DNA of 60,423 nt from Chara braunii (taxonomy: Eukaryota; Streptophyta; Charophyceae; Charales; Characeae): positions 1,681,238 to 1,741,660 of the forward strand of contig BFEA01000335.1 of assembly GCA_003427395.1 (NCBI GenBank), written 5' to 3'. Of this stretch, positions 53,137 to 60,423 are shown piece after piece. A program made the position numbers and the translations under genes. How positions within the stretch are numbered: the stretch's first letter is position 1; each line of letters begins with the position of its first letter. The notes under the pieces are model-generated. The model did no database searches. It was not told the origin of the DNA and saw nothing but the letters and a program-made list of their open reading frames with translations.

Positions 53137-54237
53137 CTATGACATCAGCAGTGTCCTAAGTCGCTGGTCCTGTGGAATGCACAAGCGCTCCTCACCTGTG
53201 ATGTAAGTGTACAGCAGATCTGAACTCAGAGCATAGCCTGATTCAGAGTTAGGATCTGCTTGCAGATTTTTGACTATGGGTCCGAAAGTCGGGTCCTGGG
53301 GCAGTAGACGAGTGATGGTCTGACGGGTCTCCTCCCCAAAGGAGTGAGTAGAGGAGATCACTGCAAAAGAGTCAGACCTACGCGAGAGGGCATCTACTAC
53401 CTTGTTGTAGCAGCCCTTCTTATGTTTCAGTTCAAAGTCAAACATGTCTATGAACTGAATGTACCGTGCCAACTTATCATTTAACTCTCCCTGGGACTTC
53501 ATCCACTGAAGGTTGGAGTGATCTGAAAAGATCTTGAAGTGCCTTCCCAGGAGAAAGTGCTTCCAGTGTTTCAGGGCACAGACAAGAGGCTTTTTCTCGT
53601 AGGTGGAGTCCTAGAGCTTTTGAGTCTTGATCTTCTTACTCATAAACTCTACAGGTCGTAGACCATTCCCATCGTCCTGCTGAAAAACTGCCCCAATGCC
53701 ATACTGACTAGCGTCTGTGGTCAGGATGAATGGCAGAGAGGGGTCAGGCAACTACAGCACTGGTGCACGAGTCAAGGCCTTCTTGAGTCGTGTAAAGGCC
53801 AACTGACAGTGAAGGGACCAAAGAAAAGGAGTGTCTTTCTTTGTTAGGTTGGTCAGGGGTGCAGCCACTGCAGAAAAGTTCCTGACGAACTTCCTGTAGT
53901 ATGAGCCCAAACCCATGAAGGACCTGACATCCCTCACTGTTTCTGGTTAAGGCCACTCCTGAATAGCAGCTATCTTGGCTGCTTCAGGAGCCAGGCCGTC
54001 TCCAGAGATTACGTGACCCAGGTAGATGACAGAGGGAACTCCAAAAGAGGACTTATCTCTGTTGATCTTGTACTGGCTGTCGCGTAATGACTGAAGGACC
54101 AAAGCCAAATGCTCCGCATGCTCCCTGGCAGATTTGCTGAATACCAGGATATCATCCAGGTAGACAACCATAAACTTGTCCAGGTAAGGCCTGAAGATGC
54201 GGTGCATCTCTGTCTGGAGGTCCCAGGGGCATTGCAA
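53137..54237 (-). pseudogene. pol: E5 RT palm to RNase H
   Basis: Right to left: [20 protein letters not shown] (catalytic YLDD), [14 protein letters not shown], a TAA at 53947 in WP-PETVRDVRSFMGLGSYYR, KKALTRAPVL then TAG at 53752, LTTDASQYGIGAVFQQ (RNase H), a TAG near 53612 before DSTYEK, HWKHFLLGRHFKIFSDHSNL, and KKGCYNKVVDALSRRSD. All these pieces share one frame with the integrase, so the damage here is by point substitutions. Confidence 0.9.
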
Positions 54238-54884
54238 AGTCCAAATAGCATGACCAGGAATTCGGAAGTCCCATACCTGGTTTTGAAGGTTGTCTTGTAG
54301 ACATCCTCCTCTGCCATCTCGATCTGGTGGTAGCCAGATTCGAGATCGACTTTGCTAAATATTGTGCAGCCCTGCACCATATCCAAAAGGTCATCAATCC
54401 TAGGAAGTGGCTCTGTACTCTTCCTAGTGATCTTGTTGAGACCCCTGTAGTCGATACACATTCTGAACTCGCCATTCCCTTTCGGTACAAAGAGAACAGG
54501 TGCACCGAATTCAGAAATGTTGGGCCTCATCTAGCCCTTGCTGGTAAGGGTCTCAAGCTGCTTTCTGAGCTCCTCGAGCTCAGCAGGGGACATCCTATAG
54601 ACTCGTCCCTTAGGAGGGATGGCTCCAGGCAGCAGCTCAATGTGATGCTTGGTTGGCCGGTTGGGTAGTCCAAAGGGCTCCTGCATCAGATCAGCATACT
54701 GATCCACAACCTGTTGTACCTCAGGAGGACATGGAACTGGGGGAGCATCTGTTTGCTTGACCAGAGCAATAAACAGACGCTCATGATGGTACTGGCGTGA
54801 GAGAGCATGGAACTCCCTCGCTCGTAAGCAGTAGCAAGAGGTCTTAGGGTGATGATCAGCAACTATCATGCATGGTTGATACAC
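54009..54884 (-). pseudogene. pol: E5 RT N-terminal part
   Basis: Right to left: HHIELLPGAIPPKGRVYRMS, ELEELRKQLETLTSKG, a TAG at 54531 for the Trp of GW(I/M)[62 protein letters not shown] and FGLCNAPG. A one-base shift near 54235 separates it from the YLDD part. Confidence 0.9.
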
Positions 54885-54971
54885 CCCCTGGCTGTTTGGT
54901 AGTTCAACTCTAGAATCTGCCAGTCGATCCTAGGGTTGACTGCCCTCAACCACTGCATAGAGAACACCAGG

Positions 54972-55394
54972 TCAAAGGGGATCAGGGAATATGTAGAAGT
55001 TCAGACTGTGTCTGACTTCTCCAGCACTGTCAAAGGTCACAGGGATACCCCTGACCTTCTCCCTGATGGTAAGTACTGTGGAATCACCTATCCTGACCAG
55101 CAAAGGTTGCTGCAGCTGCTGAACTTTCATTCCCAAATGCAGTTTCTTAACAGCACTGGGGGATATAAAGTTCCTGGTGGCTCCACAATCCAACAACCCT
55201 TTGATCCTGCTGTGGTTGATCAGGGGCCGGAGTAGGATGAGATCAAACTTGCACTTCTTCTGTTCCTTCAGGTGAAGGAAGAAGGCTGCAAGTGACTGAA
55301 GCTTGTCCTGCCCTGGGTCCTGATCCGGGTCAGGATCCTCATAACAGAAGGATGCTGTCCGTGCAGTCCCTAAACAACAATCTATTGTCACCAC
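54972..55394 (-). pseudogene. pol: E5 aspartic protease region
   Basis: GLLDCGATRNFISPSAVKKL has the retropepsin pattern with Asp-Cys-Gly in place of Asp-Ser/Thr-Gly. The substitution is known to be tolerated poorly, but I cannot say whether this family uses it. The frame closes at 54972 after LNFYIFPDPL and resumes in the same phase at RT. Confidence 0.75.
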
Positions 55395-55469
55395 TGAAAA
55401 AGCTGCACATTCACCTACCTGAGCAGATGAAGGTGCAACACTGGGGGGAACCGCAGTCCCCAGGGTCTA

Positions 55470-56945
55470 TTTCAGTTTTTCGACTGTCCTGAGCCTGGCA
55501 TGCAAGCGCAGTCCTTTAAAAAGTGTTGACCCTCACACCTCAGGCAGACCCCTCTTTCCCTTCTTTTTCTCCAGACTCCTTCGAGGTCATGCCAGGGGAG
55601 TGTGGAGGGATTGAGTGGGTCAGCTGGCATCCGGACACCTTTGGGCAGGTTAGGGCGTTGGGAAGAGGAAGGCCGACGTCCCTTTTCCTTCCCCTTTTGC
55701 ACTGGCTGAGGCTGTGGTGGGGGAGAATCTCTTCTGCTGCTGCAGAACTCCCAAAACAGCCTGAGTCAGGGCCGCTGCAACATCTGTATCAGCAGCGGAT
55801 CTAGTCCCAGTTGGAGGTGTATCAGCCTGGGAGTCTGAATCAGAAGCTGATGCAGACCCTGCATGCGTGAAGGCTGCCTTTCTCTTTCTACCACCTCGAG
55901 GGAAGGCACCTCCTCTTGTTTGAGGGGGCCTGAACATGAAGCTTCGCCACCATGTCCAGGGCTGCACGACCAAACGACCTCCAGTCCTTATGCCCAGCGC
56001 TGTACAAAGCAACAACAAACTTCTCAGGCGCTGCCCTGCAGAAGTTGGTCAACAAATCATCAGTGGACATGACCAACCCAGGGGTGGAGGTAAGTTGCTC
56101 GAGCTCTGCAAACAAGGCCTGCAGGGTACCGCTGTATCGCTGCTGCCCAGGCTGCTGGAGGTCGAGGTGGCCCACTTTAAGGCGGGTCCCTCCAGCAGCC
56201 CCAGAATCGTAGCCACCTTGGTCTGTTCTGGGCAGATAAAGCCCCTCGAGTAGGCTTTAGTCCCAGCAGCCCAGTCCCCAACATCAGTCGTGGGGTCATC
56301 ACCCCTGAACTTGTAGGGTGCAGGGATCTTGGGACCTCTTTGATCCCCTGCTGTAACAACAACATAGGTGGCTTCGCCTGGGGAATTTTGGGAATGAGAT
56401 GGTGAAGGGTAAGATTGTCGTGACCCAGGGGGAGATGAAGGTGGAGAGGAAGGAGGTTGTTTGGGTTTGCGCAGAGGGGACTTAGGGGCAATCAGCTGGG
56501 CGGCTGTCAGTTGAGCAGTCAAGTTCTGAATCGCGTCCAGAATCTTGGACTGCTGAGCTGCCAGGTCGTCCACCCGACGCTCCAGACGATCCACACGATC
56601 ATCCCAATTCGTAGAGTACGAACTGGTGGCCTTGTGTTCCAGGATGGCCCACTCTGCCAGGTGTTTAGTCACCTAAGCACAACGGTCATCTGTGAGGACC
56701 TTTTCTAGCTGCTCCAACAGGTACTCCCTTCTGGAAGTGTCTGTTGCAGCCTCTAGCTCAGCTGCCTCCTGCTGTTCCAATTCAGCAAGCAGCGCCTGCT
56801 CCCGCCGCAATTTCTCCTGCAACTCCTTCCTTTGCTGAGTAGCAGTCAGAGGTGGGGGAGGATCAGTGGAGGTCGAACGCTTTTGGCCTTACACCTTCAT
56901 TACCACTTCCACCTGTGGCTGCTGCCAAGCTCCTTGATCAGACAT
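55470..56945 (-). pseudogene. gag: E5 gag
   Basis: ATG at 56945 (MSDQGAWQQPQVEVV). A TAA after residue 18 and a TAG at about 56673 interrupt a Gln/Glu-rich coiled coil (QQRKELQEKLRREQALLAEL, REYLLEQLEKVL). Next comes VDRLERRVDDLAAQQSKILD (a second coiled coil), a Pro/Ser-rich linker, then the core RGPKIPAPYKFRGDDPTTDV, VATILGLLEGPALKW. The frame shifts near 56170 to GTLQALFAELEQLTSTPGL and FCRAAPEKFVVALYSAGHKD, and again near 55900 to a Ser/Asp-rich tail. The knuckle CLRCEGQHFLKDC near 55530 has three rather than four residues between the second Cys and His, so one codon seems lost. Confidence 0.85.
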
Positions 56946-58380
56946 CTTTCACTTTTCAAAAATCAAAAATAAAAATAAACCAGAGTATGCAGCGATATTC
57001 AGATTCCTTCAGACACCCTGGAATCGCTGCAATATCTCATGCAGTAGAGTAGGTGGGTGGATAGGCAATCAGCAATTTGGGGTTGGAAGATCTTTCTGGG
57101 GTCAGGTGTCAGACAGACTGTAAGTCCAGCAAAATCATACACACGATTTCCTTTTACTGACCTTGCACCACACTAGAGTTAGTAGAATTAATCCAATACT
57201 CTTCCAAAGACACACTAGATTTCCAGAGCCCCCTAGAAAACAAGAGTTGTCAGTGGGAATGATAAAATATGGCAAGTACATACTGGAAAGATCAAATAAG
57301 CAGAGTGATTCAGTCAAGGGCCCTGAATCCTAACTCGGACTCCGATTTAGACCCTGATGACTCTGGCAGCCATACCCTAGGGTATGGCGAAATACAGTAT
57401 TCACTCTATCCAGTGAAATACTGCAAATCCAATCCTGCGATTTTGCACTACAGACTATTTTTGGATTGCGATTCACTGGGGACTGCCAGAAGTGACCCAG
57501 ATCAATCGCAATGCAGTATAGCAGTCCCATAACAATTTTGGATGAGAAAAAGTCGACAGAGGGTTAGAAATGAGCAGAGGAAGGTAGGAGAGAGATGGCT
57601 ATGGCTGTCATGCAGTCTGCGATTTTCACATCCAGTCACTAACAGACAGATATACCATAATTCCTGACTAAACTAATCCTATCTGAATCGCAATACAGGC
57701 AGGTGCATGGAACGAACTCACTTTCCGAGTATTTGACAGTACTTGATGAAGATCTGGCTATGGCAGAGTATACCCTTATCTCGCCAAATTCTTCCAGAAA
57801 TTCTCCCTGACAATCCCACACACAGACCCTTCTCAAACTTGTTGATCCTCCTCAGGATCATGAAGCGCTGCAATCCCCAATCCAGATTCACTGTATCCGG
57901 TCATGTGACGCCCTGATAGCCAACAACAAAATATCTCGCCACAGTGCCTAGTGGCCGCTGGTGCTAAAAATAGCCCCACTTGGGGTTAATTCTCCTAGAG
58001 ATTGATACAGACTGTCAATCTCCCTCAGCGCTACCCAGGGATGAAGCCGCTCCACAATCCCTAAAGTCTTCAGGGGTAATTCGCCACTCTGGGGTAATTC
58101 GCAATACTACCCTCAGGGTTGGCTATGGCGAATTAGCCCTGTACTAGCCACTTCCTGACAAGCGCCCTGACAGGCTTATTGCGCTTGCTCAGTACTTACA
58201 CTGAACTCTTGAATCCACCGCTGAATATTACACTGAACTCCTGAATCCACCGCTGAATATCTTCTTCCCTGCTGACTCAGTACTGGGGAAGATGAATCGC
58301 CATGAAGCTCTCGCCAGTATCTCGCCAGTTGAAGAAGATGCCTCAGTTCGCTCAACCCTCAGTGCTCCAATTCCAATCTC
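56946..58380 (-). other. E5 untranslated leader
   Basis: About 1.4 kb between primer site and gag. Near the gag start it has AAAAATAAAAATAAA, also seen next to E3 gag (37616-37630). GCCATAGC (minus strand) occurs at 57598, 57757 and 58132. The words GAATCCACCGCTGAATAT are tandemly repeated at about 58205-58260. No open frame with a known domain. Confidence 0.6.
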
Positions 58381-58392
58381 GCTCCGATACCA
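58381..58392 (-). other. E5 primer-binding site
   Basis: GCTCCGATACCA on the plus strand reads TGGTATCGGAGC on the minus strand, two bases from the LTR end. Same one-base variant of the initiator tRNA-Met site as in E1. Confidence 0.85.
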
Positions 58393-58394
58393 AC

Positions 58395-59441
58395 TGTTAT
58401 GCACTTCGTTGTCTGACGATTTTTACAGCCACTCACACACAGACAATCTCATACACGCCCATACATGCACAAGAGGAGGGGGAGAGGAGACAGAGTCCAA
58501 ACTGCACACAGATCAGAGTAAAGAGCGGAAGCACAACCATGCACAGATGGGAAGAGGACATCCAGTGTTTCTCACTCTCTGACGATACTCCCAACAACCA
58601 ATCACAAGAAAGAACCTGCGAGGATAACAATTGGAATACACACTGATGATGAGCCAGTTAACCAGAAATCATTACAGAGTTTGTTCCTGTGTCTCGCCAC
58701 TCTCAGAACCTCACACTCCACTCACTACCCTACACCCAGTTAGTAGCGCCACATCAGAATGGCCTCCCAGGGGCCAGCGCCAACCACCCTGATGAAGAAC
58801 AGCTCCTGCGATGAAGTCCTCAGCGCCGCTGAACAACTCTGACGAAGAACCGACAACTATGGCTGCCGCAACCCACATAGACTCAGTGTAGAGTCTCCAC
58901 AAAGCCCAGCCACTCGCAGAAACCCACAAGGGTTGATGCGCAGGGGATGCCCCAGCTACGGCAAGCTCCCAGCGGGCTGGCTATGGCTGCTGTCCACGGT
59001 GACGGTCTCAGGGTACCGCCTGTAGACAATCGTCGCCGCAAACCTCTTGGCTCCCGAACGCTGCATCGCGAAAATGAACTGCCAAAAGTCCTGGACCGAA
59101 GTCCTTAAACTATTAATAGACTACTCTACCTAACCTAGACCTAGACCTAGACCGGACTGACTAACCGACCGGTACCGCTACTGTTTTGGCCTCTCGGTCT
59201 CTACCGGACCCGGCTATAGGCTATAGGACCGTCTATCAAATTAGGCCCCTTAGGGCCTGTCTGTCCTAGGGGTAGCTTGGGCCTGCTCTCAGCAGTTAGG
59301 GTAGCTGTAGGAAACCCGAAGTACTACCGGGCCTATTTTCCCATATTTGCAGATATGTCCCTCAGGGGTTTTCCTTACAGGTAGGTCCCTCAGCCAAACA
59401 AAATTACAAAACTAACCTACTGGTTAGTATACAGCCTCACA
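58395..59441 (-). repeat. LTR shared by E5 (as 5' LTR) and E6 (as 3' LTR)
   Basis: Minus strand: starts TGTGAGGCTGTATAC at 59441 and ends GAAGTGCATAACA at 58395, next to the E5 primer site. To its right is the integrase end of E6, with the same spacing as at the E5 3' LTR. One LTR thus serves two elements. It differs from the E5 3' LTR by a few bases and small indels (for example CTAGACCTAGAC repeats at 59140). GCCATAGC at 58980. Confidence 0.88.
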
Positions 59442-59469
59442 ACCAATCTCGACAGTCAGAATCAGCAAG

Positions 59470-60423
59470 TCATTGCAGGCTTACCCCGCCGGGGAGCGAG
59501 GACCTCCGAGCTAGGGATGTAGGCGAGGTGAACGGCGAGAGAAGGTTGCCCTTCTGAGCCGCTTCGTATCGCAAAACATCTGACTTTGCTGTCTTGAGAA
59601 GTTCCCTTCTGCAAAACCATCTGTTCTCAGAAGGAGGCTGGAATGCGAACCTTACAAGATACTGCGGGTTGGGGCCTGTGCCCCACTCATCCTCAATCCA
59701 CTCCACGTCATATCCCTTACCAGGGATCGGTGGACCGAATTGAGGGGGCCGGTCTGGAAATGCATCAGCTGGAGTAAATGGTAACAGCTTGGATGCATGA
59801 AAGATCGGCTGGAGTAAATGGTAACAGCTTGGATGCATGAAAGATCGGGTAGGTTCGTAGATGCATGGGGACGTCAATGACATAAGCCGGACCAAATGGA
59901 TCGGCCCCCACTGTATCTAGGACCTGTCATGGACCCAGGTAACGAGGCAACAACTTGGGGGAGATATCCTCCTCCCTCGACAACTCTGAACGGGCTACCC
60001 AAACATGATCACCAGTGCGGATGGGGGAAGGTCGTCTGTGGCAATTCGCTTGTTCAACCATCGCCTTCTGGGCTTTGAACAAGTTCGCCCGTGCTCTTTC
60101 CACATCTATGCGGTAGAGTCTGGTGAACTCTGCAGTGTCTGGAGTCAGATCAGACTTGGCCTTATCGATGATGTCATCGAGAGGCTGTCGTGGTTCACGT
60201 CCTTGGTGCAACCGGTATGGACTGAACCCAATCGAGGAGTGGACAAACATGTCGTACATAAGTTGTGCTCGAGCTAAGTGAAGATCCCAGTCCTGTTGAT
60301 CTGGAGAGATGACAGGACGCATCAGCTCGAATAAGACTTGGTTCATCACTTCAGCCAGACCATTGGCTTCAGGATGATGACCAGAAGTCATGTCCAATCG
60401 TGAGTGTAGATAGTCCTTACAGT
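59470..60423 (-). pseudogene. pol: E6 integrase, C-terminal part (partial)
   Basis: The minus-strand sequence enters at the right edge within the core (LDMTSGHHPEANGLAEVMN, holding the catalytic Glu), continues with GFSPYRLHQGREPRQPLDDI, HRRPSPIRTGDHVWVARSEL and the same TGA as E5 in GPWQVL (59927). A 40-bp duplication then shifts the frame inside the HLRTYP-IFHASKL section. The remainder ends at 59470 as in E5. Sharing of the TGA shows that the stop predates the split between E5 and E6 or was copied between them. Confidence 0.9.
59768..59847. repeat. 40-bp tandem duplication in E6 integrase
   Basis: GCTGGAGTAAATGGTAACAG followed by CTTGGATGCATGAAAGATCG occurs twice in a row; E5 has it once at about 52090. 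It breaks the frame. Confidence 0.95.

Larger units (their letters stand above)
50895..59441 (-). mobile_element. E5: Ty3/gypsy element of a second family, about 8.5 kb
   Basis: Minus-strand order from right: 5' LTR (58395-59441), primer site (58381-58392), leader, gag (56945 to about 55470), protease (about 55394-54972), RT, RNase H, integrase and tail (54884 to 51793), 3' LTR (50895-51764, its last part missing). Integrase after RNase H places it in Ty3/gypsy. Protein motifs differ clearly from E1/E2, for example YVETCDLCQRNK, CGATRNFIS and a Gln-rich Gag. At least six in-frame stops and three frameshifts make it inactive. At 50880-50895 its truncated LTR abuts truncated E4. Confidence 0.92.
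58395..60423 (-). mobile_element. E6: second copy of the E5 family, cut by the window edge
   Basis: From 59442 to the right edge the sequence follows 51765-52720 almost exactly: non-coding junction, integrase tail and core. Only the 3' part of the element lies in the window. A 40-bp duplication (59768, 59808) is its main private change. Confidence 0.88.

Overview
The window looks like gene-poor, repeat-rich nuclear DNA of a green-lineage eukaryote. Three things point there. Full-length and broken Ty3/gypsy LTR retrotransposons dominate it. Two elements, plus one unassigned primer site, carry primer-binding sites matching the plant initiator tRNA-Met 3' end (TGGTATCAGAGC or its one-base variant TGGTATCGGAGC). 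Simple repeats (TG, TC, GA, TTC, GATG, GGA) are long and frequent. The style of the elements (coiled-coil, Glu-rich gag; chromodomain-like integrase tail) reminds me of charophyte algae such as Chara, but that is an inference from memory. Scattered N bases (near 218, 231, 508-530, 31764, 50217) show this is a draft assembly. I found no convincing intact host gene, no rRNA or tRNA gene and no CRISPR array.

Layout. 1-760: 3' end of a LINE-type reverse transcriptase gene with a zf-RVT zinc-binding domain, interrupted by a stop. 0.8-13.3 kb: no recognisable gene, but microsatellites, minisatellites and a local family of elements built round GTACGTAC / TTGTATTCG, including a 32-bp palindrome and a foldback with 44-bp arms. 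13.3-14.6 kb: eroded solo LTR (S2), related to S3 at 44.2-45.7 kb. 16.2-25.3 kb: E1, a nearly complete plus-strand Ty3/gypsy element with both LTRs, primer site, leader hairpin, gag and pol, inactivated by several stops and frameshifts. 25.3-31 kb: E2, a related element whose gag-protease-RT part lies on the minus strand and whose integrase lies on the plus strand, as if an internal segment had inverted. 31.3-32.2 kb: solo LTR of the E1 family (S1) in minus orientation with a target-site duplication. 32.5-33.3 kb: a 308-bp tandem duplication whose second copy carries a 169-bp insertion. 33.5-39.6 kb: E3, a decayed minus-strand element. 40-47 kb: anonymous sequence with minisatellites, solo LTR S3 and one 226-codon open frame of unknown meaning. 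47.5-50.9 kb: 3' half of minus-strand element E4, with an internal 360-bp duplication. 50.9-60.4 kb: E5, a minus-strand element of another family with gag-pol and two LTRs, followed by E6, a second copy running off the right edge and sharing the LTR at 58.4-59.4 kb with E5.

How the parts relate. Each element would encode Gag (capsid and CCHC nucleocapsid), an aspartic protease, reverse transcriptase, RNase H and an integrase with a chromodomain-like tail. Every copy is broken, many stops look like TGG or CAG/CAA changed to TAG/TGA, and the copies have been remodelled by nested insertion, inversion, deletion, LTR recombination and short tandem duplication. The observations I consider most worth checking are: a leader hairpin shared by E1 and E3 with apparently compensated stem changes; a strongly over-represented octamer GCCATAGC that keeps the same sense inside different LTR families; the internally inverted element E2; the GTACGTAC foldback family; and the LTR-sharing tandem E5-E6.
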